The notes beneath the pieces were generated by a model. It searched no databases. It worked only from the letters and a program-made list of their open reading frames with translations, and was not told the DNA's origin. A stretch of DNA of 64,000 nt. Source: Nymphaea colorata (taxonomy: Eukaryota; Streptophyta; Magnoliopsida; Nymphaeales; Nymphaeaceae). A program made the position numbers and the translations under genes. Location of the stretch: positions 18,905,002 through 18,969,001 of the forward strand of contig NC_045148.1 of assembly GCF_008831285.2 (NCBI RefSeq), given 5' to 3'. Shown piece by piece: positions 14,922 to 28,034 of this stretch (positions are counted from its first letter, which is position 1; each line of letters starts with the position of its first letter).

Positions 14922-17900
14922 TCAAAACAATGAAAAGCTCTTCCTATGTCTAGAATGGCGAGATTGAAGTGTTCGCTCAATTGACTGCCTTGGACTACGG
15001 CCTGTCGTTTCAAGACTTGCACCTGCTTGTTGTGTGTTCACAACAGGCAGAAGCTTGCACCCAATTCCCTTGGAGACCAGCCGTGGTGTGCTAAATGAAG
15101 ATCTCCCTAATTTTGCGATCTCATGTTTTATGCTCCCAAACTCTTGTTCTAGCTCCCCAACTCTGGATCTCATCTTCTCCATGTCCACTCTTAAGACATG
15201 GTTTTCTCTTACTACACTTACCCAGCTATCTCTTTGCATAATACGTCCAGTCATTAGATTATCAGTGCCCTCGGCAGTAGCAGCTATGTCATTGTCATTA
15301 TCAGAAGCATGGTAGCAAGAAGCAACTGCATTCCTTAATTGAAGCTGCTCGAAAAACAGAACTTGGACAACCACCCTCAGTGGCAAGCGATTATTATGTG
15401 CAGCATGTGTGCATGCATCCATTGACAGTTTTTGGTAGCTAATAACATTGCAGAGTTGCTCTCGTTCTCTCTCTGAAAGCCAAGGATGTGCCTGCAAGGA
15501 CCTGGACAGCATGAGGATATATGAAATATCTAAACTTCTACATAGGCTTGTCAGTTTCTATCTTACCTTCAAATAAATGTCCACAGCTCTATAAAGCCCA
15601 TCATGAAAGGACCTTGAAGATTCTGGGAGAGAAGCAGCAAGCGCACGGAATTTTTCAACTTTCAGGTTCACATCAGATCCAATCTCTGCTAGATAGCCAT
15701 CTAGTAGCTTCGCAACCTTTTTTGAAGGAGACGAAGGTGGACTTCCTACATCTGTTCCAAATTCAATTGATGATGGAGAGAATGCAGTTATGCTTTTCCC
15801 TTCACATGACACAAAGTGCTGCACAATACGCTCTACAGAATCAGTATCATACAGGTCATCTGAGTCAGAGTAAGAAGGAATGAGAAGGCCATCAATTGTC
15901 GCCAAATCCAGCTGCATCCCTATTCTCCTCTCCAAACGTTCTTTGCATGATTGGCTAGCATGCAGAATGTTGGCAACTCTGAGAGCTCCCATTAAAAACT
16001 GGCAGAAAGATCTTCCCTTCTTTTCAGGTAATAAACTTTCAATGCATTCTAGCAATTCTTTCTGATCAACACTTGAAGGAGGTAAGCCAAAGCTAGAAAT
16101 TTTTCTGCAACTATTACCTAGGTCAGCATGCCAACGGCTAAGACCTGGCAGGTGATTTTTGCCATAGTTCATTATGGCACCTGCTATGCTTTCTATCCTT
16201 ACCCCCCTTGCTTTCATCACATTAATAAGCTTCTCAAACAAGGGGATGCTAATGCATGAGATATCATCAAACCACCAGTCAGACTGTGAGCTTCTTATCC
16301 TTGCTCCGGTGTTTATTCCATTCCAAAGGATGCTTCCTCCTGGACTTTGCAGGCTACCGTACATCATCATGGGCCACCCAAATAAACTGGGATCTGTACA
16401 TGCCATCATAGATATAGCATTGACGCATTTGTTCACGATTTGAAGTTCTTCAGACTTTATGAGAACAGCTTCACAACTTTGAAGGCACAATAGACAATCT
16501 TTCCAACTGCGAAGGATGGTTCTGTGGAGAAAAGCTTCAGATTTTGCCAGCAAATTGTCTTCCCCATATCCCTCTGTCATTTCAAGATAATCTGCTGCGC
16601 AATATACTGCAACAAAGTTTGTGGGTGCCAGTTCAAATTTGATTCCATAACAGAATTTTGCAATAATAATAAAAGTCTCAGTTCCTCCTGGAAATGCAAA
16701 TAAGTTTATATGAGGGAGCTCTCCTGGATTATCATGAGATTCTTCTAGCATTTTTGCAATCTTCCCACATTTTGATACAAGAGGGAACTGAACAGAGGAA
16801 AAGAATACTAATTAATTCAAGAATATCTTAAAAGGAATATATTAACTTTAGATAATGAGCAAAACAAAAAAACAAGGCAGAGTTGACTACATTAGAATTG
16901 TTTCTCAAGCATTTGAACATCGAAAAGGAATGTCGAACAGAAAAGCAAAATCCTGGAGAGAAACTAGGCAAATATAAGCGCAGCAAAAAAATGCAGTTTC
17001 ATTTCCCAATCTTGTGAGCATCAGCAACATGAAGAAGCTAACATATTATGATGTATGAATATCCGTGAACTATGGTGATGCAATGCAAAAAACAATCCAA
17101 ATGAACCATTTGGTGTTTGAGACAGGTCAGGCGGTAAAGGAACTGCATAGGGATAGAGAATGAACTCAACTTGGCAAGTCTACTGCATGACTTTTTTGTG
17201 TTAAGACTATATCATTTGAGTTTGAGACGTTATTTAGACCTTTTTCATGATTTCACTCCATCCAACCGTCTGTGCCCTTGCCTCACAAGTCACAATACAG
17301 TTCCCAATTTTCCACGCAATACACATCTGAAGGCATATTACAGTTCATCAGGCTTTCTTCAATTTACTATTCTTCCTCCCTTTTGGTTGTTAGCTTATCA
17401 ACAATGCAACTTAGCGAGTTAAAGCATCAATACTTCTCAAGGCACCTTATTTACTCAGTTGGAGTATACAAATGCAAAAATAAACTTACTCTTTGCTGAG
17501 GTGGCTTCACCATGTTCTAACTTTTCCTGCAAGGCTACAACTATGATTCTACTCCAAGATGAACTCACTTCCAGTGTTGCAACACCATCATTTTATACTA
17601 ATCAAATTCATCATCATCATTTAATCATTGAGCATCTTCCAAAGTGTGTCATATCTGGCTTTGGCAGTTCACTTCAATCTTTCCTACTTGATTTGAATGG
17701 CCAGCAGTAATCCTTATATGAGTTCAATATCATGTCAAACTAAATGATCATCACATCAAGGGAAATTTGTAAATGTCACTATCATACATCCATGTGATCC
17801 TGATGCCTGATGTTATATAATTTATTTCAAGCCTTCATATGAGTTTGAAGGAAAAGAAGGGTTTTTCATAAGCAGGTTCTTGCTATACTTAGTCATGTGT

Positions 17901-19233
17901 ACTTTCAGCGCTGCCATGTACTAGGTTGTTCCATCTTTTTAGCCTGTGGGCTCTTTTAGAAAGTAAAAGGTAGGTTACATCAACTTTTAAGCTTGACCAA
18001 ACAAATCTCAGATCTCAGTGAATAATCAGATAGCTATTAGCTAGATAGAGCTAGGCAAGTGAACTTTTCTTTATAAGCCCACGAGTGAACCCTGTCCAAA
18101 TGTATCCAAGTTAATAATGACAAAGGCAGGTTCGTTTCTTGCAACTTTTTTCAGCAATTTCAGTTGATACATCAACCGATCTCATTTGCTATCACATAAT
18201 ATAAACACACTCAGATCCTATAATATACTCTTATAGTTTGCAGAAGCACATGAATTTTTTGCTAGTTCACCAGCTACGTAAAAGAACAAAAAAATTATTC
18301 TGGTTCATTAATTGGTATCACGGAAATCACACTAATTGTTGGTGTCATCGCTTTCTAAATCTGCTATAAATTTCAGCAACTGTGAATCAGATCTTAATAT
18401 GTAATTGCTGTCTGAGGAAGCATAAAACACAATTCATCATTAGGCATCAAAGGATGTGCAAACTCTTGCAGTCATAATATCAAAATTTTGTGACAAAACA
18501 ATAGAAGTTGCAAATTTAGTTGATTGAATCAAACCTTGTGAAGATGGAAGAGTGTCTCATCTACTTGGACAGTAATATCAGTGGGCAAAGCAGCGCTAAA
18601 GAACCTGATGAAAAATAACCAACATTAGCCTTGTTAAACATAACCTCCAGCGCAAGAACGAAGAGTTTTTGCATGAGCATCAACGCTTGAGCAAAGAATT
18701 AAAGGATCAAAAAATCATCAATCATCAAAAATAGAAACAAGCATATAACGAAATGAAAGAAGTTGTTGCTGCTAATAATTGGCTTCGAGGTGGTACCTTC
18801 GAGGATCCACCAGAAATCTTTCAAACAGCCAAATTTTTCATTAAGAAATCTGGCATAATAATTTCTCTAACCAGCCCAACAAAAATTAAGTCTTAACCAA
18901 CTCCCATCCAGCTTTAACCGCCCCATAAGGGATTAAACGATACTCGACATTATAGAACCGCGTAAAAGAAAATGATGAATTAGCAATTGTTGCAACTTCT
19001 CATGGCACGAAACAAATTTTGTGGAGGGATATCAGCTTCCGGGAATCCAACAAAAGAACTGGGGAAAAAGTGGTCTTTCAGTCAATGGGAAAACCTATAG
19101 CCCTTCACCTTGGGCCCCTTCTGAATTTCAAGAAATCTACAGGGAATTGTGAGGTTTCCATACAGTTTACTTGCGGTAGAAAATAAACCAAGAAATGGGG
19201 ATGGGTTATACACACACACAAACTGTGGCTGGA

Positions 19234-19282
<49 letters not shown>

Positions 19283-19339
19283 AGACCACTCGTTGCCTTC
19301 ATGGTAGAAACCATATGACTTGTGCTTAATAGGGGCCAT
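14922..19339 (-). CDS. NPH3/BTB domain protein (RPT2/NPH3-like family)
   Basis: Proteins of this plant family act as substrate adaptors for CUL3 ubiquitin ligases and as plasma-membrane signalling partners of phototropins. Four exons: 19339-19287, 18604-18535, 16787-15567, 15491-14922; phases close to give 637 aa. Exon 1 encodes only a short leader (MAPIKHKSYGFYHEGNE) and splits a Trp codon (TG|G). The BTB fold starts in exon 2 (LPTDITVQVDETLFHLHK) and continues in exon 3 (FPLVSKCGKI, FAFPGGTETF, AKFCYGIKFELA, AADYLEMTE). The NPH3 domain follows: DWWFDD, WHADLG, KRIGMQLD-like ERRIGMQLD, YDTDSVERIV, KLLDGYLAEI and the signature GLYRAVDIYLK-AHPWLSE, whose Tyr is family-conserved. The C-terminus has a predicted coiled coil (NHVLRVDMEKMRSRVGELEQ) and a basic Ser/Arg-rich tail. 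The layout matches Arabidopsis At1g30440-type members (about 665 aa). Intron 1 begins GTCTGC directly followed by a long CT tract. Confidence 0.95.
19239..19282. repeat. GA/CT microsatellite at NPH3 intron-1 donor
   Basis: About 21 GA dinucleotides. On the minus strand they form a CT tract beginning four bases inside intron 1 of the NPH3 gene, right after the donor at 19286. Confidence 0.95.
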
Positions 19340-19627
19340 CTTTCTGATTCCGCCAAACAAAGCCAATTGAAGACGTGAAAGAACGCATTTGAGTTCAGAA
19401 GCACCGCCAGAGTCCAAAAGACTCTCGAGTAAACTAAGAACCGTAATTTTCCGTGTTTATCACCCAAAGAGAGAGAAAGCGCTGCCCTGCTGCTTCTGCT
19501 GGAGAAAAAGGTGCCCCGGAATTGGAGTAGGAAGCAAGACCGGCCGCAGTCCCACCAGTTGCTGCAAAGGAGGGGGGGACTCGAGGGGACAAGCTCTTTC
19601 AGACCCAGAGGCCAGGTCCTCCTGGCC

Positions 19628-19630
<3 letters not shown>

Positions 19631-19661
<31 letters not shown>
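19631..19661. repeat. GA/CT microsatellite upstream of NPH3 gene
   Basis: About 15 GA units some 290 bp upstream of the NPH3 start codon, in its presumed 5' UTR or promoter. A further tract of about 9 units follows at 19789-19806. Plant GAGA-binding BBR/BPC proteins bind such tracts, so a regulatory role is possible but inferred. Confidence 0.9.
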
Positions 19662-19665
<4 letters not shown>

Positions 19666-22296
19666 AGGCCTGCCAAGTGTCGGCTACGGCGACCAACATT
19701 ACTGATATTGGAGAAGGAAAAAAAATCGAAGAATCTTCCTCAAGTAACGACGCAAAATAAACTATTCTGAGAGCCCATCAAACCGACCAGAGAGAGAGAG
19801 AGAGAGAATTTCAGGAGAGGTTGGGGACCATGTGATGGCAGCTCCAGTAGGAGTTTGGGTAAACAAACAAACTGCTATAAGAAAAGTAAAAGGAAGGAAA
19901 AGGGACAGGTATGGTTGGAAAACGGGCGAGAGGACCAGAAGTGGAGGAGGAGGAGCTAGGAAGGGTAAGGAACGAAGCCAAGGAGAAAGGAAGGTTGACA
20001 CTCTCGGAAGTAAGCTGGCGGTCAGCCGCAGAACTTCAAGGAAAGAAGTCGGAGGAAGCCAGGAAAACGCGTAGATCTGCTATCACCAGTCTACGCCTAC
20101 ACTGCAACGACAACTAGAAAGACAAAAAGGAGAAGTATGGAGAACCAGCCTCTTCCTAATGTTTGAAGGGGACTGGTGTGATCTTGCATGAATGGGCCCA
20201 CGAAGCACGACTCCATGAAGCAAAGCATCCGTAAAGTCACGAGAATAAAATGGAGGAGAATGGCCACGAGTCCACGAAGACCACCTTTTCTCACACCCTC
20301 CCTTCTTTTACGGCTCAGATTCCATGGCGCTTGTCGAGAGAGAGAAAGAGAGCTTGCAATTATCAGGGTAGGCAGGAGAAGCATGATTCAGTTTTTTTTT
20401 AAAATCAGATCAAATGGTGGCAGCATGCCTGTCATGCATGATGCTGCTGCCCCACTCACCCACAGGCAAGCAAACCCAAAAGCTGCCAAGAGGAGAAGAA
20501 CAATTTTTTTTTTTAACAAAAAAGATGGTAACCAGCAAAAAAGGGGCCCTGAAACCAACCTACCAACCAACTCAAGTGTTTTGTCCTGAAGAATTTTCAT
20601 CAGCGAGCATCACACCATTGTGATGTTCGTGGTGACTGGTGAGGAGCTCCCAGATCTTTTAACAGAGAAATATCAACATGTCAGTGGTGCACTAAACAGA
20701 TGAACTCCCTACTCGTAAAAAGATAAAAATAATAACATTACAATAAATTTGTATATATTTGGTTAAACTAGGATGAAAGAGTGTCCCGGCCTACAGTCAA
20801 CCCTCATCGACCGATTCCACAATTTAAGGCAGGCAAATCACTTTTTGAAAATTTTGAACTACATTTGTTTGCTTTTATTAAAAAACATATTAATTTAGCC
20901 CAAATCCCGCAGGACCATATAGCGTGATTTTTTGTGATTGATATTTATGAAAGCTTTGATATTTGATAAAGAGCATGGTTTGTTGGTTCTTCAGTACCAA
21001 CACTAAACAGCACCAAGAAAAAGTTTCATTAAGACGAGAATATATTGCCTGACATTCGGTTGGTAGGAGTTAAAAGACTCTCTTTATGTCTCTTTGCTCT
21101 CAGAATGTACCTTCTAACAGAGAGAGGTTTCAGCTTATGATGTTCTGGTGATACAGAAGTTTACCAAGTCATGGAAACCCTTGTGGGCAAAGGTAGCTTG
21201 TGTATGAATGTCTTCACATTTCCGCATAAAATCAGAATTACTGGTCCCACTTTCCAATATTTAAGATATATATTCTTGTTCAGAGCCATGCCCATATCTT
21301 TTCAGAAAAAAGACAGAGATATGTTGATAAAAAATTATTGTCTCTTTTGTCTATGAAATTATCTTAATGCCCATGATTACAGATGTCCGAGTCATATTGA
21401 GCAATCTAAATGGGGGAAATATATTTTTTAATTTTTAAGATGTTAACCACGGTTAGATTATTTGAGGAGAAACCGACGATCCACCTGATTATTTAAGATT
21501 AAAGAAAATCTAAACGCGAGTCGAGCGTTTTATGGATAACAAAAAATGCATTAAGATTTTCATATTGTTTAAAAACACACCAAACTTCCTGAATAATAAG
21601 TAGAATGCATCTCCATCGGTTTAATTTGGCTCTTCAAGAAATCAAGTTGATGAACCATTCGCAAGTTCATTACTTTTCATTATTGATGCAACTATAGATA
21701 TTAAGGTAGTTGACATTGTAAAGCATATACAAACTATTTAGGTGTATAGACATTATAGAAAACTAAGTGCCAACTTTCTGCTATTATGGGAGTCTTGTTT
21801 GTATTTCCATAACTTAGGGTCGTTCAAAAACTATTTCAGTTATGCATGTGCTCCTTAGTCCTCTGCTAAATTCATTACTAATTTAGCAGCTGCTTGAGAC
21901 TCATAGATCTCTTAATTAGCCATGAAAACACAGATGCCTTATTAATAATCAAGGATGCATGAAACCACTTGGATGTAAAACAGAAAAAGCTATTTCCCAG
22001 GACCATATCCATCTTGCCCAACTTGAATATCTAATTGTACCTTTTATTTAATTATCATGGCAGCGGATCCAGACCAACTATATTAGGATCAGAACCAGGT
22101 CGGCTCCTAATATCCAGTTGATAGGTGCACCAAATCAAAGACCACAAAGGGGATAAAAGCTGATTTCAGAACGGGGGTCGATCACCTGCCCCGCCAACTC
22201 CCCAACTCTTACACCTCAGCAAGCTTCCTGTCAAATCAGAACGACCATCTAATGTGTGTAGCTGTCCCGAGCCAATCTGTTCGCAACCTTTACCGT

Positions 22297-22425
22297 CAGT
22301 GGCAGAACCAGACAGATTTTCTGGAGTGGCACTTAAAGAGCAAATATTTCAAGATGTACAGAGAAAATATTTCAAGATGTTGGTGCAAAACATTGAAGGG
22401 CACTTCATATGTGGCTCCGCCACTG
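22297..22425. mobile_element. MITE-like element with CAGTGGCRGARCCA termini
   Basis: 129 bp bounded by CAGTGGCAGAACCA and TGGCTCCGCCACTG, inverted repeats matching at 12 of 14 bases. The target duplication is not clear. Its left terminus is nearly the same as that of the element at 26429-26596, so the two appear to belong to one non-autonomous family. Confidence 0.6.
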
Positions 22426-23770
22426 CTTAACTGTGAAATAGCCACTGCCAACCACAAGCCATCACCTTCCTCTCCTACTCAACCACTCCTTATTCTCACC
22501 AACTTGAACACAGTCATTAGTTCGACTGCTGAGATGATGTCTCCGTGCAATAATTTTAACTTACCCATTTAGAGAGAGTCACTGAAATGATTGTCAAACT
22601 GCTCGAAAGAGCGCAACATCACCGGTGTTACTGTGTTGGTTGGTGTGAAAAAACTTCTATACGACGAGTTGAACCCAAGTCCAGCCACATGCAGTGCCCA
22701 TACCAGACTTGGGTCGGTGCCTCCCAACCTGCTGTGCGACTGAGACGGGTAAGTGCCCTTCAGCCAAAATTTTCTACCTTCCGAATCCCTACTGGGAAAC
22801 TTTTGCCTTTAATCAATTTTTTGTAGTAACCTCGGTTAGTTTCTCATATAATTAAGCTAATAATAACAATGACTCTCTCTCTGTTCTGTTGCACCGGGTA
22901 CGGCTGGTAAGGATGGCGCAAGCAAAGTTTGCAAAGGGTGTTTTCGAGCTCTAAAGAAGGTTGGGGTCCGCATGAAAGCTTCATCCACAAGTTCACATAC
23001 ACGTTCTTACGTAAGTCCCATAGTTACTTACTTTTATCAAACTTAGTTGCACAGGCATGATTGCTCCATCCTTGCATTTTAAGAATCTGTCTCATGAAGG
23101 ATACGGAATTTCGTAATTAGAAAAACAATTTACATCTAAAGTTCATTAATTAAAACATCAACTTTTATCCACTGAAACAGGTAGATAGCGTCGTCTAACT
23201 GGTCGAATTTGATTGAAAGCTAAAATATTACATAAGCTTGACGTAAGCTTTTACTGGGACCTGATTCTGCAATAATTGGCACCGACCAACTCTCTAGAAT
23301 CTAGTTTTTGGGAGTCTCTCAGCAAGGCAAGCCCATTTTTAACCTTGTGCACCAATATCAGCAAGTCGTAGTATGACAAACATGAAAATAAGAATAATTA
23401 TAAGGAAGCCATTTTTCACAAGAAGTATTGTCATGGTTCATTGGCCCAAAGGTCGGCTGTAGCCCTTGGTTGGCACCACTGCTCATTTTTTAGCTTTATA
23501 AAAATTGTCCTTAAAACCTTCGTAAACTAGGAGGCTGCCATACAACATTTCTTCAGGAAAAAAGGAAAAGACAATTTCAGCAGTCTTAGTCAGCAGATGG
23601 ATTTCCTCCAACAGATCCTCCCTTGTCCTTCCTCTCCCTCCACCTGGCCCATATCCACCTCAGAATCATGAAGCCCCCAAGGGCATAAACCTAGTCAAGA
23701 AAAAAAAGATGTTTGAGAAACATGGAACTTAGTGTGTTCCACCTGGCTTGGTCACCGAGTGCATGACATG

Positions 23771-24278
23771 CAGCCTGAATGAGGCCAACGGTTGGATAAT
23801 CAGGGTGTGCTTTCTGTATAATCTGATCCCCCAATCAAGGTTCTTATGCAACAGGAGCACCCAAGCTAACTTCAAAACTCTCTTTCTCCCTCTCTCTCTC
23901 TCCCCACAAACCCCCGAAGAGAAACTCCATAGGCAAGAAATACAACACTAAAATTCCTGCACCTTGGTTCAACCAAGATGCTTGAACGTTAATAGGATGT
24001 AGCCTGAACGACGTCAAGAGTTAGACAATAAGGGTGTGCCTTCTGTACAATCTGATCCCCCCAATCAAGGTTCTTATGCAACAGGAGCACCCAAACTATC
24101 TCTCTCTCTCCGAAGAGATACTCCATAGGCAAGAAACACAACACTAAAATTCCTGCATCTTGGTTCAACCAACATGCTTGAACGTGAATAGGACATGGTG
24201 TGATTCCCCGGATAATAAGGGTGTGCTTCCCCCCAATCAAGGTTCTTACGCAACAGGAGCACCCAAACTAACTTGAAA

Positions 24279-24309
<31 letters not shown>

Positions 24310-24398
24310 CCCACCTCCGAAGAAATACTTAATAGGCAAGAAACACGACACTAAAATTCCTGCATCTTGGTTCAACCAACATGCTTGAACGTGAATAG
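23771..24398. repeat. Three-copy tandem repeat (~200 bp unit) with embedded CT microsatellite
   Basis: Three adjacent imperfect copies, about 23771-23996, 23997-24193 and 24194-24398. Each contains CCCAATCAAGGTTCTTA, then GCAACAGGAGCACCC, a CT tract of varying length, CATAGGCAAGAAA-like sequence, and TTGGTTCAACCAA(G/C)ATGCTTG near its end. Divergence between copies is mostly substitutions plus CT-tract length. No coding frame is shared. Confidence 0.9.
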
Positions 24399-26420
24399 AG
24401 GACAGACCTAGACACCCTACAGAAAAGTCCATCACAAGCTACCGCAATTTCCAAGTAAGAAGAAATTATTTATGTCAATCCTCCATTAAAAAGCACAGAG
24501 ATTCATTATGCTAAGAAACATGACATGCCCAATCAACAAATTAACAAATATACCCACTCTCCAGCAATCGAGATACATGCACTCAAAGCAGAAGTGCAGA
24601 ACGTAAGCTTGCGTGATCAGATTATGGTGAATGAGGAGAATAGGTTCTTCCACACGTGGCAAGTGGCAGAAAACACAACCACTGCTAAAAGACTAAAAAA
24701 ATTAAATCACTACATAAACATCCTCTGAATATTCCACATCCAAAAGCGTAATTTTATAGCCCTGTTTTATGAGAACAGACACTTTCAACGCCCTCCTTCC
24801 TAAACCAGTTAGATTCTTCCCTGACCCACGTGATTCCAAGTGAGGTTCAGGAAAAAGCAATCCCTGGTGGCACACCAGAAACAAGTACTTAAGTATACAC
24901 CACAGTAGTGATGTCCTTGAAACGAACCAAATAAACTGAAAATTATTGTTGTGAAATGAACATCACATTCTCTAACTCCTGCACTTCATAATTGATAACG
25001 ATTTTGAGATTTATCTAATGATCAGAACCAACTAACCAGCTCAGGACCTTACTCCTAGTAACACTTTCATCTTCTCATAGTAAACTTTGTCAGCTGCACA
25101 GAGTTTTCGCTTGATTTTGATAGATAAAAAGCTAGTCTCGAAAATCTACACTTGTTTAAGCTGATGACGCATGGCAACGTCAATAATCTCAACTCACCTT
25201 CTTGAACTTGAAGGGGACAAGAATTAGAAAGTATTCGAGAATCAGTTAACCTTACCTATTAATTCATGGATTGAAACTCCTCCTCTTGCTAATAAGATTC
25301 TATACTCTCCAGGTTTTGGTTGTGTGAAGCTTTTTATGAGTGCAAATTGTCATGCTGTTTAAGCATGAATACATTTTTTGCTGATGAACAAACGGCTCAA
25401 CAGGAATGCATTTGAGCTGCCAAAAGGACTACTTGCATGCCCCCATTGGCAGTCAATCTCCTATCATCCATATTTGTTGCTCAATCAACTCATACAGTTC
25501 TTTCAGGAAAAATAATTGTTGTGGAATTAAGATGAGAAAATCACTAAGGTAATATAGATTTTTTTTTTCTTTGACAAAAGAACCATCTTTTCATGTTTGT
25601 GCCTTCTTTCTCCCTTCTAACCGTAGGTGCTTCATCTAAGCATCTGCCCTTTTTTGTCAAACTACTTGTTCTTCTTGAGCATGGTTTTCTTCTCTCTGTC
25701 CTTGTCTATCTCTCCTCTACTTTCTTTTTTGCCACCATCAACTTGCCCCTTTTTGTTTCCACTGATCCGCAGTGATCTCCATCCAGAAAATATACACACG
25801 TTCTCACAGTCTCACACTACACACCTTTAGATATGTAAGATATAGGTGACATTGGATCAGCATGATGCAAAACATCCAACGTTCCTGGGACATTGATTCC
25901 TTTCACCCTTCCATCAGATGTAAACATCAAATATCAGTTTTATGCTTCCTTGGGTCTTTAGTGTTGAGAAGGATGTAGAATCTAAACATACAGCTAAGGT
26001 GTCCATATAGGATAGGCGATTGACTCAACTTTGTTCATACTTGTATTTCCTGTGTTCTTACAGGCATTTCCATTCTTTAACAAATTGACAAGGATTAATA
26101 TCAAACAACTTGTAAGGGTCAAAAAATGGCAAGGGATTGAAGATCCTAATTCTCTGTCTTTCCTTTCATTATCTCCTCATCTTCCATCCCTTTTTCTTTA
26201 TTTATTCCTAAGATGCCTGCAGCTTAAAAGAACCCCAAGAGATATCTAAGCCAAGTAGTGGAACTAATGAGTTCACCTACATGTCCTTCCTTGTTCAGTG
26301 TTCTTTAATCCTCATATGGTAATAACATATCCGAAGCATATCCTGTGCAAACTATATCTTATTTCATGAACTTAACCTTTCTAGATCATCTTGTTGCATG
26401 TTCTTTCTAAACAATCTCGT
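24399..26420. other. Intergenic, nothing recognised
   Basis: AT-rich DNA. Short open frames lack motifs or conserved composition on either strand. Confidence 0.55.
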
Positions 26421-26428
26421 CTTAGACA

Positions 26429-26596
26429 AGTGGCAGAACCAGGATTTGTTGGCTGAGGGGTACTTTGAGTTGTTGACCCTTATCTGGTGTGCGCATCGCA
26501 AGTGACTGAAGCCAGGTCTAGCTTAATTGCAATGGGATTTTTGAAGGGATAGAGTGGGCACTGGACCGCACCAGCCACACTGTAGCTTCACTACTG
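26429..26596. mobile_element. hAT-like MITE with 8-bp target duplication
   Basis: 168 bp starting AGTGGCAGAACCAGG and ending GCTTCACTACTG, flanked on both sides by the perfect 8-bp duplication CTTAGACA (26421-26428 and 26597-26604). An 8-bp duplication is the hAT hallmark. The termini are degenerate inverted repeats related to those at 22297-22425. There is no transposase, so it is non-autonomous. Confidence 0.72.
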
Positions 26597-26604
26597 CTTA
26601 GACA

Positions 26605-27593
26605 TATTAGATTCTTCCAATCTCATAATATGAACAAGATGAATCATTCCCTTCCGATGGCTGAGCTGCCCCTTTTCTCATTTAATTTTCATTATTTTAC
26701 ATCCCAGACAAAATTACATCGATATCAAAAAACAATGAACAAAAGGATTTGTGTAGAAGAATCCAGAGATCTCTGCTTGCTAAACAAATGGCTCAATTTA
26801 CTGTTGTATACAGTATGATTGCAGTTTCTAGGTTATTCAGATGCTCGCATTGAACAAACAACCATCAAAACAAGTGAAAAATCTGCAGTCATGTCCACAA
26901 ACACCAGGACGAACAGGTCTACCTGTTATGTGATTATATGATTGAAAACAATGTATTAATGGCCTTTCCTGAATGCAAAATTAAACTTTATATATCAGTT
27001 AAGAAGGCAATGGGTCAAATGCCAATGAGAGATTGTCATGGACGGCTGCAATTCATAAGCTTCTCTTGCTCTTGGCTCAGTTTATCATAGTTGATAACCT
27101 ACACCAGTCATAATGTAGTGTTAAACCTGATAGTATGCCCGTGACTCCCCCTATTTGACACAAGATTTGAAATTTTGAATACCACTACGTGCATTACCAG
27201 CCTTATATATCTTATATATCTGCCACTTTTTGCTTGTCATTAGTCACCATGGTCTCCTGGTGTCCATCGTCTCCAAAGATTTAATCCAAAAACCTGAAAG
27301 TCCATTCCCCACAACAACCTGCTTGAATTTTTTTACTTGTTCCTAGCTCCCATTGCAAACATCAGCACTCGACACCTTCAACATTTCATGCTTTTTGTTT
27401 TGATTGGCCTCCTAGGTTCCAACTTCCAACCATAAAACCAACTTCACTGAAACCTCCAGATTTTACTGGTGTTCATGTAAGCAAAATTGGGGCAAAAATA
27501 TTTTTAGATTAGGAATATTTGTCCAGATTTAATTTTATTTCTTGTATATTTTATTCTATGATGCATCTAGCTAGTCCACAAATAATCCAAGTC
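26605..27593. other. Intergenic, nothing recognised
   Basis: AT-rich DNA between the MITE and the target duplication of the copia element; no recognised gene on either strand. Confidence 0.55.
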
Positions 27594-27598
27594 GTATC

Positions 27599-27987
27599 TG
27601 ATAGAAATCTAGCACCAATATCTGTAACCAGAAAACAGTACTCACGCAGGAAGATAGAGAGAGAGAGAGAGAATGAAAACAAGAAGAAGCTGAGGAGAAG
27701 AAGCTATAGCCAAAATGGTTTGCACGGCCTCTATTTATAATCCCATTTCCAGAATTCTAAGAGTCTCCAATCGTAGAATCCTAGGAGATTTCACAAGCTC
27801 CAAGGACATTAATTACATCATAGAAACCTAAGAGACTTCACATATTACAAGGATATTAACTATAACATAGAATCTTAGGAGACTTCATATATTACAAGGA
27901 CATGAAATATCTTAACACATTGTACAAGGAGGTGGAATCCTAAGAGACTCCTCTTCAATGTGCTGGTGAAGGATTTATATTTTAACA
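27599..27987 (-). repeat. 3' LTR of copia element A
   Basis: 389 bp, TGTTAAAATATAAATCC to TATCA (minus strand), with TG...CA ends. It contains a TATAAATAGAGG-like promoter box and a CT tract, and it aligns end to end with 37955-38339. Confidence 0.93.
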
Positions 27988-28034
27988 CCCTCCCTCAAGT
28001 TGTGCATGGTTTTGCACCATGTACAACTTGCCTT

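Larger units (their letters stand above)
19340..23770. other. Promoter side of NPH3 gene and intergenic DNA, no recognised gene
   Basis: Open frames at 19389-20623 on both strands overlap GA tracts and basic or Ser/Leu-rich composition and show no domain. The remainder is AT-rich, with one MITE-like inverted repeat at 22297-22425. I see no coding exon. Confidence 0.55.

Noticed and set aside
15880-16443. Plus-strand ORFs within the NPH3 gene
   Set aside because: Antisense shadows of exon 3, with no domain similarity.
19082-19467. Two minus-strand ORFs with LSLSLSL repeats
   Set aside because: Products of reading through the CT microsatellite; only the 17 codons at 19339-19287 are real coding sequence.
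22252-22572. 106-codon plus-strand ORF
   Set aside because: It overlaps the MITE-like element and has no recognisable domain.
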